DNA from: DASTPP01 sp035762175
GTDB taxonomy: Bacteria; Myxococcota_A; Polyangia; Polyangiales; Polyangiaceae
Length of the DNA: 42,928 nucleotides
Direction of reading: 5' to 3'
NCBI GenBank assembly: GCA_035762175.1
Contig: DASTPP010000219.1
Location: forward strand, 1 to 42,928
Below the pieces are notes generated by a model, which saw nothing but the letters and a program-made list of their open reading frames with translations, was not told the origin of the DNA and searched no databases. Positions 34,431 to 42,785 of the stretch are shown here, one piece after another; positions within the stretch are counted from its first letter, which is position 1, and every line of letters starts with the position of its first letter. A program made the position numbers and the translations under genes.

Positions 34431-34612
34431 CGCGCCGCCGCCCGGGCCCGCCCCCGCCGCGCCGCCGCCCACCACGCCGCCCCCCGCACCGCGGCCGCCC
34501 GCCGCGCCGCCGTCTGCGCCGCCCGCGCCGCGGCCGCCCGCCGCGCCGCCGCCCGCGCGCCGGACGCCCCCCGCACCCGCGGCCACCCGACGCGCCGCAG
34601 CCCGCACCGCCC
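34431..34612. repeat. GC-only low-complexity repeat between two genes
   Basis: Short CCG/GCC-type units dominate, with a longer unit (CCGCGGCCGCCCGCCGCGCC) present twice, about 36-40 bp apart. It lies between the Prc gene and the sugar dehydrogenase gene. It would read as Gly/Ala/Arg runs on the minus strand but lacks a start. Confidence 0.6.
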
Positions 34613-34639
34613 GACCGCGGGCCGGCGTCGCGGCTCGGG

Positions 34640-36019
34640 TCAGGGCGCGCCCGCGTACGTGACGCGGTAAATGACGCCGTTCTCGTCGTCGCTGATGAGC
34701 AGCGAGCCGTCGGGCAGCTGGGCGAGGCCGGCGACGCGGCCGAACTGGGCCCGGCCGCCCTCGATGAGCCAGCCGCTGACGAAATCTTCGAAGCCCGTCG
34801 GCTGGCGGGTCTGGTCGTCGAAGAGCACGCGCACCACCTTGTAGCCGGTGGGCGGGTTGCGGTTCCACGAGCCGCGCATCGCGACGAAGGCATCATTACG
34901 ATACTCAGGGGGGAACTGCGTGCCCGTATAGAACCGGAACTCGATCGGCGCGCTGTGCGCCTCGTAGGTGAGCACGGCGGGCTCGGTGAGGGGCGCGTAC
35001 GCCTCTTTCGTCATGCCGGGCGGGTCGTCGATGATGGGGTCGATCGCGCGCTCGCCCGGGCCGCTCGAGTAGACGTAGGGCCAGCCGTAGTTCTTGCCCG
35101 ACCCGAGCCGGTTCAGCTCTTCGGGCGGCAGGGCGTTGCCGTGGTGGTCGCTGCCGTGGTCCATGCCCCAGAGCTCGTTCGGCGCGCCCGGGTACCAGTC
35201 GAAGCCGATCGTGTTGCGCAGGCCGGTGGCGAAGATCGAGCGGTCTTCCTTGGTCTGGGTGCCCTTGGCGGGGTCGATGAGCAAGAGGGTCGCGTGCTCG
35301 GGGTTCGTCTCGGCGCACAGGTCGCAGCTGCTGCCGACCGAGAGCAAGATCTGCCCGGTGCCCGGCACGACGTGCAGGGTGCGCTTGCCGTGCTGGCCGC
35401 CGTCGGGCAGGTCGGTGGCGAGGGCCTTCGGGGCGCCGAGCGCGCCGTCGCCGCCGACGCCGCTCACGTAGAGGCCCGTCGGCGTCGCGAGGTACGCGCT
35501 CTTGCCGTCTTCGCTGAGCGCGATGCCGTGCAGGTTCTTGAACTCGTCGCCCCCGCCGGCGAAGGCCGTGACGGGCGCCTCGGCCTTGCCGTCGCCGTCG
35601 GCGTCGCGCACGAGCAGCACGTCGCCCGGCGTCGGGCGCGTCACGTAGACGCCGCCGTCGGCCGCGACGGCCATCATGCGCGGGCCGCCGAGGTTCTGGG
35701 CGAACGCGCCGATCGCGAAGCCCGGCGGGAGCGTCAGCTGCCCCATGAGCTCGGCCGTGAAGGGCCGCTTCTCGGGCCGCACCACCTCCGAGTCGGGGCT
35801 CACCCCGCCCCCGCCGCCCGCCCCGCTCACGCCGGCCGAGCCGCCCCCGCCGCCCGCGCCCGAAGGCCCCGGCCCGCCTTGACCGCCCTGGCCCCCCTGC
35901 GGCGCGCCCGCGCCGCCCGACGTCACGCCCCCCCCATCGTCATCGTCGTCGGAGCAGGCCGACGCGAGCGCGAGGGCGAGCGCGGGCAACGCAACCAGAG
36001 AAATCGCGAATCGCTTCAT
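34640..36019 (-). CDS. PQQ-dependent sugar (sorbosone/glucose) dehydrogenase-like lipoprotein
   Basis: The 459-residue protein begins at ATG 36019 with a lipobox (ALASAC) and a DDDDD then Gly/Ser-rich linker (about 23-70). The six-bladed propeller (about 90-455) has the family's strands: GFAIGAFAQNLGGPRMMAVA, GLRNTIGFDWYPGAPNELWG, MDHGSDHHGNALPPEELNRL and YGWPYV. It resembles soluble PQQ glucose/sorbosone dehydrogenases that oxidise sugars in the periplasm. PQQ synthesis genes are not in the window, so cofactor use is assumed. Confidence 0.88.
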   Translation of the reverse strand: MKRFAISLVALPALALALASACSDDDDDGGGVTSGGAGAPQGGQGGQGGPGPSGAGGGGGSAGVSGAGGGGGVSPDSEVVRPEKRPFTAELMGQLTLPPGFAIGAFAQNLGGPRMMAVAADGGVYVTRPTPGDVLLVRDADGDGKAEAPVTAFAGGGDEFKNLHGIALSEDGKSAYLATPTGLYVSGVGGDGALGAPKALATDLPDGGQHGKRTLHVVPGTGQILLSVGSSCDLCAETNPEHATLLLIDPAKGTQTKEDRSIFATGLRNTIGFDWYPGAPNELWGMDHGSDHHGNALPPEELNRLGSGKNYGWPYVYSSGPGERAIDPIIDDPPGMTKEAYAPLTEPAVLTYEAHSAPIEFRFYTGTQFPPEYRNDAFVAMRGSWNRNPPTGYKVVRVLFDDQTRQPTGFEDFVSGWLIEGGRAQFGRVAGLAQLPDGSLLISDDENGVIYRVTYAGAP

Positions 36020-36357
36020 GCCAACCACCCGTTTCGTCAGAGCGAAAGAAAGCCCCGGCCGCCCCCGAGGCTCGGGGCCGGCCGCCGGACAAGTCGTGGT
36101 GCCCCCCTCGCGGCACAGCTCGCGGCGTGCGTTGAGGGGCCCCTCACCCGAAGCAACGTGCGTACCGCACGCGGCCGCGCCTGAGCCGCGTTCGCCGCCG
36201 CGCCCGCGACGGCCGCGGCCAGAACGTCGGCGCCGACGCCGAGGGGCGCATGAGCCCGGGCAGCGGACGGGCTCGAGCTCCGTCGTCGGCCGAGGCCGGG
36301 GTGCGGGCGAACGCCACAGGGCGGGGCAGCCAGGCGGGTGTGCCATCGGGCCTGGCA

Positions 36358-36454
36358 AAGTCCTCGAGGACTTGGTCTTGTGTGCCAAACGCCTCGGCGA
36401 AGTCCTCGAGGACTCGGTTGGCGCGACAACGGCGTTCGAGACGTCTTCGAGGAC
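36358..36454. repeat. Three palindromic copies about 42 bp apart
   Basis: AAGTCCTCGAGGACTT at 36358-36373 is a perfect 16-bp palindrome. AGTCCTCGAGGACT recurs at 36401-36414, and GTCTTCGAGGAC at 36443-36454 is a third, degenerate copy. Centre spacings are 42 and 41 bp. On the minus strand the array would encode VLEDF repeats, but in two different frames. The region 36020-36526 contains no gene I can support. Confidence 0.75.
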
Positions 36455-36526
36455 TTCGAAGCCGCGGCCGCCACCCACCACGAGCGTCGCGGGGGGGAGG
36501 GTCGAGCGGTCGGCCGCGGGGCGGGG

Positions 36527-37417
36527 CTATTCGCGCAGCGCCTGGCGAAGCGCCTCGCCGATCGCGGGCTTGTCGGCGAAGGGGTCGCTCGGGTTGCGCC
36601 CGCCGACGACGTCGTCGAGCCGGGCGCGGGCGAGGTCGGGCGCGAAAGGGTGGCTGAAGATGTAGAAGCGGTCGGCGTCGATCGCCTCGAAGGTGAGGCG
36701 GGCCACGTCGGCCGCGCTGACCTTGCCCGACGTGACGGCCTTCTGGCTCATCGCCTGCGCGACCAGCTGGCTCTTGGTCGGCTTGCTCGTGCCGTCCCGC
36801 GGTCGGTTGCGGTGCGACTCGTGAATGTTGGTCGGCACGAAGTACGGGCACAGCACCGAGGCCGAGACCTGGTCGGTCACCAGCTTGAGGTCTTGGTAGA
36901 GCGTCTCGGTCAGGCTGACGACCGCGTGCTTGGTCACGTTGTAGACGCCCATGTTGGGCGCGTTGACGAGGCCGGCCATCGACGCCGTGTTGATGACCCG
37001 GCCGCGCCACGCCGGGTCGGCCTTCGCCGCCGCGAGCATCTTCGGCACAAAGACGCGCACGCCGTGGGTGACGCCCCACAGGTTCACGCCGAGCACCCAG
37101 TCCCAGTCGTTGACCGTGTGCTCCCAGATGAAGCCGCCGAAGGCGACGCCGGCGTTGTTGAAGACGAGGTGCGGCGTCCCGAACCGCTCGAACGTGGCCG
37201 CCCCCAGCGCCTCGACCTGCTCGGCCTTCGACACGTCGAGCTGCCGGGCGAGCACCTCGGTGCGCGCGCCCAGCTCGGCGGCCGCGGCGGCGAGCGCGTC
37301 GGCCTGCACGTCCACGAGCACCAGCTTCATGCCGCGGCCGGCGGCCAAGCGCGCCAGCTCGAGGCCCAGCCCCGAAGCGCCGCCGGTGATGACGGCGGTC
37401 TGTCCTTGGTGTGGCAT
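36527..37417 (-). CDS. Short-chain dehydrogenase/reductase, 296 aa
   Basis: ATG 37417 follows GGAGG. The SDR marks are TGGASGLG in the cofactor loop (about 10-17), NNAG near 90, catalytic Ser in INTAS and YNVTK near 160. ASVLCPYFVPTNIHESHRNRP and a C-terminal region FYIFSHPFAPDLARARLDDV fit a subgroup of classical SDRs that act on lipids or hydroxysteroid-like substrates. It stands alone. Confidence 0.9.
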   Translation of the reverse strand: MPHQGQTAVITGGASGLGLELARLAAGRGMKLVLVDVQADALAAAAAELGARTEVLARQLDVSKAEQVEALGAATFERFGTPHLVFNNAGVAFGGFIWEHTVNDWDWVLGVNLWGVTHGVRVFVPKMLAAAKADPAWRGRVINTASMAGLVNAPNMGVYNVTKHAVVSLTETLYQDLKLVTDQVSASVLCPYFVPTNIHESHRNRPRDGTSKPTKSQLVAQAMSQKAVTSGKVSAADVARLTFEAIDADRFYIFSHPFAPDLARARLDDVVGGRNPSDPFADKPAIGEALRQALRE

Positions 37418-37566
37418 CGGTCTTCCTCCGGGGGTGGGTTCTGGCACAGCTCAGCGCCCGAAGCACCGGGCGCCCTGCAAGGGCTCGGGGGCCTGGGCGA
37501 TACCTCTCGCCGAGGGCCCGGGCCGGGAGGCCGGGAGGGCGCCCGCGAGCGCGCCCCGCCGTCGTA

Positions 37567-38238
37567 CTAAGCGCCCCGAGGGGCGGGTCGGGCCCGAAGG
37601 CGAGTCAGCGCCTCGCGCAGGCTCGGCAGCGTCCTGATGGCGCGGGTGTCCAGCCCCATCTCGATCATGAGCTGCGCGACGCCCGGGCGGATGCCAGTGA
37701 TCACGCAAGCGGCGCCGAGGAGCTGGGACGCCCTCGCCATGGCGACGAAATGGCTCAGGGTGCGTTCATCCATGGTGGTGAGCCCGGTGACGTCGATGAT
37801 CACGTGCGCCGCCGCCTTGCCCGCGACCGCGGAGAGGAGCTGGCCCATCATCTGGGCGCTCCGCTCGGAGTCCATGACGCCGATGACCGGGAGGCAGAGC
37901 ACGCCGCTCCCGACTTCGATGATGGGCGTCGACAGGTCCCGCAGGGCGGCCCGTTGCAGCTCGATCGTGGTGAGCCGCTCCTCGAGCTCCATCTGGGTCT
38001 GGGCGCGCCGCCGCCGCGCGGCGGCGAGCGCGGCAATGACGGCGTTGATGCCCTCGTGCAGATCGCGGAGCGGGTGCGCGGCGGGCAGGCCCTCCGTCGT
38101 GAGGCGGGCGTCGTCGTCGCCCTCGCAGACGCTCGCGAGGAGCCGGACCACGGCGGCGACCTCCTCGTGCGAGATGCCGCACGGGCCGCTGCTGGCGCCA
38201 CTTCCTGCGTCGGCGATGGGCATGGCGCGCGCGAGCAT
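37567..38238 (-). CDS. STAS-domain RsbR-like regulator, 223 aa
   Basis: From ATG 38238 (MLARAMPIADAGSG), or ATG 38223 in the same frame, the product has 223 residues. A helical N-terminal part (about 20-95) is followed by RAALRDLSTPIIEVGSGVLC, the usual linker of RsbR proteins. The STAS domain has IIDVTGLTTMDERTLSHF and LLGAACVITGIRPGVAQLMI, matching RsbR. RsbR proteins are stressosome scaffolds phosphorylated by RsbT. The RsbR phospho-Thr position in the DxxG loop is occupied by MDERT, so phosphorylation is uncertain. RsbS and RsbT genes are not adjacent. It is divergent from a V4R-like gene. Confidence 0.82.
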   Translation of the reverse strand: MLARAMPIADAGSGASSGPCGISHEEVAAVVRLLASVCEGDDDARLTTEGLPAAHPLRDLHEGINAVIAALAAARRRRAQTQMELEERLTTIELQRAALRDLSTPIIEVGSGVLCLPVIGVMDSERSAQMMGQLLSAVAGKAAAHVIIDVTGLTTMDERTLSHFVAMARASQLLGAACVITGIRPGVAQLMIEMGLDTRAIRTLPSLREALTRLRARPAPRGA

Positions 38239-38415
38239 ACCCCGCTTCGCCCGCGTTGACGCCACCCCGCTCGCCTTTCCGCGGCCGCGCCCGTTTTTAC
38301 GCGGCTCCGCCCGCTCCGGCGGCTTCGCCCGAGCGGGGGCCGCGCCCGCCCCGGGCTGGACACGAAAAGACACGCTTGTTAGGCTGCCCCGTCTCATTCG
38401 CGGGAGGCCGGGGCC

Positions 38416-38991
38416 ATGGCGGTCTACGTTCCTTTCAGTCCGGGGGTCGAGATCTTGGGGCAGTCCGTCGAGAGCTTTCTCTCCGCCACGGAGCTCCAGA
38501 CCGCCGTCATGCGCAAGATCCTGGTGCAGAGCGGCTTCCCCCCGCGGGTGGTGTCGACCGACTGGTACCCGCAAGCGCGCTGGCTGGCCGCCCTCCGGTT
38601 CATTGCGGAGGCGATCGGCGAAAATACCCTGCTGGCGGTCGGAAAGCGAATCGTCGACAGCGCGGCCTGGCCCGAAGAGGTCACGACGATCGACGCGGGC
38701 CTCGCCTCGATCGACGTCGCCTACCACATGAACCACCGCATCAACGGGGCGCCCTTGTTCGACCCGGCGACCGGCACCATGACCGAGGGCATTGGCCATT
38801 ACCAGTACTGCCCGGCGGAGACCCGGCGCGCCGTCATGGTCTGCCACAACCCTTACCCATCCGACATGGATCGGGGCATCATTCTCGCCGTCGCCCGGAA
38901 GTTCAAGCCCGCGGCGGAGGTCTCGCTGGACGAGTCCAAGCCCACGCGCAAGCGGGGCGGCGAGTCCTGCACGTACCACGTGACCTGGTGA
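38416..38991 (+). CDS. Uncharacterised V4R/HNOB-like protein
   Basis: The 191-residue protein begins at ATG 38416 with GGGAGG upstream. It matches, from memory, a widespread family of unassigned proteins with signatures VSTDWYPQARWLAALRFIAE, IDVAYHMNHRING, EGIGHYQYCP, VMVCHNPYPSDMDRGII and SCTYHVTW. The fold may be like V4R or haem-NO-binding-associated domains, with conserved Cys and His. It is divergent from the STAS protein, 177 bp between starts. A sensory or metal-binding role is possible but is not shown by sequence. Confidence 0.7.
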   Translation: MAVYVPFSPGVEILGQSVESFLSATELQTAVMRKILVQSGFPPRVVSTDWYPQARWLAALRFIAEAIGENTLLAVGKRIVDSAAWPEEVTTIDAGLASIDVAYHMNHRINGAPLFDPATGTMTEGIGHYQYCPAETRRAVMVCHNPYPSDMDRGIILAVARKFKPAAEVSLDESKPTRKRGGESCTYHVTW

Positions 38992-39422
38992 AGCGGCGGG
39001 GCCCGGCCGCGGGCGCGGGGCCGAGCGTCCGACCGGCGGTGAGGCGGCCGTCTTCGCCGGCGGCCCAGAGGCGCCGGCCGCCGGGGGCGGGCCGCCGGCG
39101 CTCCGCGGCCATCGAGTCACGAAGTCGTCGCGCTCGGGGTTTGCATGGTAATCCGGTTGGGGCGGCCGGCGCGGGTTCGTGACGGTCGTCGGGTGGCCCT
39201 TCGGGGCTGATCCGCAAGCGTCTGCGTCGTGACGACCGGGCGCCCGGGGGTGGACACGCTTGCGTCCGCCCGGACCCGCCCACGTCCCGCGCGCGCCGCC
39301 GGAGCCGAGCCCCTAACGTCGCCTCCGCCGGGGTATTCGCGGCCGTCGCGCGGCGCCCCACGCCCGGCGCGGGCCTTGCTATCCTCCCCCGCCCCTTCCC
39401 CCCCTCACGAAACGGAGAGCGC
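38992..39422. other. 431-bp gap with interleaved inverted repeats
   Basis: No gene is supportable. Perfect repeats CGCAAGCGT (39213-39221) and ACGCTTGCG (39256-39264), and CGGTCGTC (39183-39190) and GACGACCG (39231-39238), form interleaved or alternative hairpins before the outer-membrane-protein gene. Confidence 0.5.
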
Positions 39423-39536
39423 ATGACGCCCTTGCCTGGTTGCCATGCTGTAAACGCCGTCGCCCAAGCTTGCGCGCCCAGCCGGGGCGTTCGCCGTGAC
39501 GTTCGAGCCGTCGCCGCGGGGCGCCATGCCTCGTAG
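39423..39536 (+). CDS. Possible leader ORF, 37 aa
   Basis: ATG 39423 has CGGAGAG eight bases upstream and reads MTPLPGCHAVNAVAQACAPS before stopping at a TAG that overlaps the start of the next gene. The next gene's ATG has no ribosome-binding site of its own. This could be a coupling leader peptide, or the frameshifted true start of that gene. Confidence 0.35.
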   Translation: MTPLPGCHAVNAVAQACAPSRGVRRDVRAVAAGRHAS

Positions 39537-40215
39537 CCCGGGTGCGCGCTCGCTCGCGGCCGGCACCGCGCTCGCCTGCCTGCTCGCGGCCGGCGCGGCG
39601 CGGGCCGACCGGCCGAGGCAGCACGACAGCTTTTACCTGCGGCTCGGCGTCGGGCCCGGCTTCGTGTCCGACCCGGCCAAGGTCGAGTTCGGGGGGCTCG
39701 AGGGCGAGGCGACCCTTACCGGCGTGGGCGCGGCGACCGAGGTCGCGCTCGGCGGCACCGTGGCGCCGGGGCTGATCGTAGGCGGGGGCATTTACAGCCA
39801 GCTCGTGGTCGAGCCCCGCGCCAACGACGCCGAGATCTCGGTCTTCGGGCTCTCGGGCGAGGTCGACGACGTCACCTTCGAGAGCTTCTCGTTTCACCTG
39901 CTCGGGCCCTTCGTCGATTACTACGTCGACCCGCGGCGCGGCTTCCATCTGCAGGGGTCGGTCGGCCTCGGCCTCTTGGGCGTGGGCGACGGCGAGGTCG
40001 ACGGCAATGACAACCCCGCGCTGCGCGAGCATGGGTCGGCGGGGGTCGGGGCCATGGTCGGCATCGGCTACGACTGGTGGGTGTCCGATCGGTGGTCGCT
40101 CGGCGTGCTCGGTCGCGTGTCTTATGCCGCGATGTCGGGCGAGAATGACGACGAGGCCGAGTGGTCGCACCGGGTGCTCGCCCCGGCGCTACTCTTCACC
40201 GCCACGATGAACTGA
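39526..40215 (+). CDS. Outer-membrane beta-barrel protein, 229 aa
   Basis: ATG 39526 is followed by a signal peptide (GTALACLLAAGAARA) cleaved near residue 26. The mature part alternates polar and aliphatic residues in strands such as FYLRLGVGPGF, ATEVALGGTVAPGLIVGGGI, FVDYYVDPRRGFHLQGSVGL and WWVSDRWSLGVLGRVSY. This fits an eight-stranded barrel of the OmpA/OmpW-like size class. GTG 39496 is another possible start. The overlapping 37-aa leader may help its translation. Confidence 0.75.
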   Translation: MPRSPGARSLAAGTALACLLAAGAARADRPRQHDSFYLRLGVGPGFVSDPAKVEFGGLEGEATLTGVGAATEVALGGTVAPGLIVGGGIYSQLVVEPRANDAEISVFGLSGEVDDVTFESFSFHLLGPFVDYYVDPRRGFHLQGSVGLGLLGVGDGEVDGNDNPALREHGSAGVGAMVGIGYDWWVSDRWSLGVLGRVSYAAMSGENDDEAEWSHRVLAPALLFTATMN

Positions 40216-40361
40216 ACGTCGCGGCTGAAGCCCCGGGCCAGCGCGCGGCGGGTTACGCGCGGCCCCGGGCTTCGTTCCGAGACCTGGAGCCGCCTCGCCC
40301 GCCTCGGCCCGCTGCCGGCCGAGCGAGCCCGGTGCCCGGCCCGGTGCTAGAACGCCGGGCC

Positions 40362-40658
40362 GTGAGCAAGAAGAAGAAGCTCCGCAAGGCGCGCGAATGC
40401 CTGCCCGAGGGGGCGCGCGCGGTCGTGGTCTGCGTCGGCAAGAAGTGCGCCCCGCGCGACGAGTCCGAGTCGCTCTTCGAACGGCTCCGCCGCCGCGCCG
40501 AGGCCCGCGGGGGCGCCGTGCTCGTCGCGCGGGCCAAGTGCCTGGGCGTCTGCGAGGGCGGCCCCGTCGTCGCCACGCTGCCCGAGGGCGAGTTCGTCGA
40601 GGGCGCGAGCGACGCCGAGGCCGAGCGGCTGCTCGACCGATTGTTCGAGCGCGGCTGA
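40362..40658 (+). CDS. Thioredoxin-like [2Fe-2S] protein
   Basis: The GTG at 40362 gives 98 residues with a Lys-rich start (SKKKKLRK). Cys24 and Cys29 (VVCVGKKCAPR) and Cys60 and Cys64 (KCLGVCEGGP) match the (2Fe-2S) ferredoxin family with a thioredoxin-like fold, as in the NuoE-like domain. It would carry one electron; its partner is unknown. There is no signal peptide. It stands alone on this strand. Confidence 0.85.
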   Translation: MSKKKKLRKARECLPEGARAVVVCVGKKCAPRDESESLFERLRRRAEARGGAVLVARAKCLGVCEGGPVVATLPEGEFVEGASDAEAERLLDRLFERG

Positions 40659-40741
40659 CGCCCCCCGGGGCGCGAGGGCGTTCGGCGCCGGCCCCCCCTT
40701 GCGCGCCCCGCGCCGCGGGGCGCGCGCGCGGAGGGCGGCCC

Positions 40742-42262
40742 TTACTTGACGACGATCTGATAACGGCAGCTCAGCCCCCCGAGGCCGTCGGGCGCGCAAT
40801 CGAGGCCCGCGCAGCAATCGCTGCCGAGCGTGCAGGCGTCTCCCAGGAGCACGCAGGCCCCGGGCCCGCCGCCGGCGTCGCCCCCGCCGCCCGCCCCGCC
40901 GCCGGGCGCGGCGCACCGGAAGCCGCAGGCGTCGTCGGCCGGCAAGCACAGGCCCGAGCAGCACTGCGTCGGCGCGACGCAGGGCGCCCCGTCGTCGCGG
41001 CACGCGCCCCCGCCCTGAGCGCCGCCGGCCCCACCTGCGCCGGGGAGGCAACGCTTCGGGAACTGCCCGCCCCCGTCGGGCGCCGTCGCCTCGAGGCAGA
41101 CCCCCGAGAGGCAATCGCAGTCTCGCTCGCACAGCTCGCCGTCCGGCAGGCCGGCCTGCTGACCGCTCAGGCAGGGGGGGCAGATGTCCGGAGACTGCGG
41201 CTCGCAGACGAAGCACTGATCGCTCAGCATGCCGCCGTTGCAGTCCGGCCGCTTGCCCTGCTTCTTGCACCGCTTGACGCCGGCCTCGTCGGGCGCGCAC
41301 AGGTTCGAGCAGCAGTCACAGTTGTCGACGCACACCTCGCCGAACTCGTTCAGCTCGCCCTGGGTCGTCTCCCAGGGGCCCGACGTCCGGCAGCCGCCGA
41401 TGGGCAAGCAGCGCTTGAACCCGTCCCCGCCCTGCTCGTCGTTGCACCGGCCCGAGCAGCACTCGCTGTCTTGCTCGCACCGCTCGAACGTCGGCAGGCA
41501 CCAGAGCAGCGGCTTGCAGTAGCCGCCCGGGTCGCAGACCAGCGAGCAGCACTCGGCGCCCGACCCGCACGGCTCGCCGGCCGGCCGGCAGAAGGGCATC
41601 TTGACGCAGGTCTTGGACTCGCCGTCACACTTGGACGAGCAGCACTCGGGGTCGCTCGAGCAGGCCTCTCCGGTCGCGCGGCAGGCCTCGCCGCTCTCGA
41701 CGCAGGCGTCGTTGGCGCAGCTGCCCTTGCAGCAATTGAAGTCGTCGGTACAGACGTTGCCTTGCTGAAAGCACCCCCCGCCGCCGGGGCCACAGACGGT
41801 GCCGTCGCAGTTGTCCGAACAGCAGTCACTCGCGGCCTGGCAGCCCTCGCCGATCGAGCGGCAGCCGCCCGCCGACGCGTCGCACTTGCCGTCCTTGCAG
41901 CCGAGGTCGCAGCAGTCGGCCGCCCGCGCGCAGGGTTGGCCGTCGGCGGCACAGAATTCGCCGGGGCCGACGCAAATCGGGCTGGCTAGGCCCGCGTCGA
42001 CGCAGAACCCGGAGCAACAATTCGGCGCGCTCTGATCGCAAAAGTCGCCGAGTTGGAGGCACGACCCCGGCGCGCCGCCCGCCCCCGCCCCCGCGCTTGC
42101 GCCCGCCGCGCCCGCGGGGCCCGCCGCGCCCGAGCCCCCTGCCCCCTGCCCGCTGCCCGCCGCCCCGCCCGGGTCGGCGTCATCGCCGCCGCCCGAGCAG
42201 GCCGCGTAGATCACGACGAAGCTCAGTGCGACGAGCGCCCGACGCAGGATACCTGGCCTCAT
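40742..42262 (-). CDS. Cys-knot-repeat lipoprotein, 506 aa
   Basis: The signal peptide ends in VIYAAC (Cys22); a Gly/Ala linker (about 30-66) follows. From about 68 to the end there are about ten small disulfide-rich modules with CxxxGxxC, ECCS or DCCS and CxxxxC spacing: GEACSSDPECCSSKC, ERCEQDSECCSGRC, DACTLGSDCCAGL and similar. They resemble knottin or Dickkopf/colipase-like folds found in myxobacterial surface proteins. More than 70 Cys residues suggest a rigid, protease-resistant extended surface protein. A 9-codon upstream ORF overlaps its start. Confidence 0.88.
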   Translation of the reverse strand: MRPGILRRALVALSFVVIYAACSGGGDDADPGGAAGSGQGAGGSGAAGPAGAAGASAGAGAGGAPGSCLQLGDFCDQSAPNCCSGFCVDAGLASPICVGPGEFCAADGQPCARAADCCDLGCKDGKCDASAGGCRSIGEGCQAASDCCSDNCDGTVCGPGGGGCFQQGNVCTDDFNCCKGSCANDACVESGEACRATGEACSSDPECCSSKCDGESKTCVKMPFCRPAGEPCGSGAECCSLVCDPGGYCKPLLWCLPTFERCEQDSECCSGRCNDEQGGDGFKRCLPIGGCRTSGPWETTQGELNEFGEVCVDNCDCCSNLCAPDEAGVKRCKKQGKRPDCNGGMLSDQCFVCEPQSPDICPPCLSGQQAGLPDGELCERDCDCLSGVCLEATAPDGGGQFPKRCLPGAGGAGGAQGGGACRDDGAPCVAPTQCCSGLCLPADDACGFRCAAPGGGAGGGGDAGGGPGACVLLGDACTLGSDCCAGLDCAPDGLGGLSCRYQIVVK

Positions 42263-42288
42263 GACTCACCTCGTATTCCTGGCCTCAT
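42259..42288 (-). promoter_or_regulatory. Duplicated start region with a 9-aa upstream ORF
   Basis: The sequence AGGTGxxxCATGAGGCCAGG occurs twice, 26 bp apart, each with its own AGGTG ribosome-binding site and ATG. The upstream ATG (42288) encodes MRPGIRGES and ends at a TGA that overlaps the real ATG (42262) as ATGA. The real gene begins MRPGIL, so the leader is a copy of its own start. Confidence 0.8.
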
Positions 42289-42785
42289 GGCCCACCTCTT
42301 ATTGACTCGGACGCCCCGAGCGGAGCCGCCGTTTCGGCACGAACGGAGGGCGGTGCCCCGCCTTCGGCCGTCGCTACCGGCGTCACGCGGCCGAAGGCGC
42401 CTCGACGCCGTTGCGTCTCGAGCGCGCCGCGATCGCGACGGCGGGGGGCCGGTCACCCCCCGGTCGAACGCACGCGCGGCGGCAGAGAGCATCGGCCTCA
42501 TGGGGCCCTCGTGGCGCGAGCCCACCAAGGTGGTCACTATATTTTACGAAAGCGCCACGAGCGGGGCCGGCGAGCCATGCCCCCCCCTCGGGGGCCGGCG
42601 ACGGCGGACGCCAGGCGGCGGCGGACGCGCCGAAGCGGAGGGACACCCCGGCGCGTCGCATCGAGCGGCAAAGGGCCTTCGGGGCTTGCCGAGTGCCGAT
42701 CGAGCGACCCGCCGCGGCGGCACGGCTCCGACACATCGCCTCGGTCCGGTCGAGCCGAACGAGCGCGGGCAGGGCCCAACCCGGT
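42289..42785. other. 497-bp gap with a structured AT-rich element
   Basis: No gene is supportable. CTCGTGGCGC (42508-42517) and GCGCCACGAG (42552-42561) form a perfect 10-bp inverted repeat. Inside lie CCACCAAGGTGG (42522-42533) and an AT-rich CACTATATTTTACG (42535-42548), which resembles a -10 element in either direction. Confidence 0.5.

Noticed and set aside
31882..34896. 1004-codon ORF on the minus strand overlapping the protease gene
   Set aside because: It is an Arg/Ala/Gly-rich frame shadow of the Prc gene, which has clear S41 motifs in another frame.
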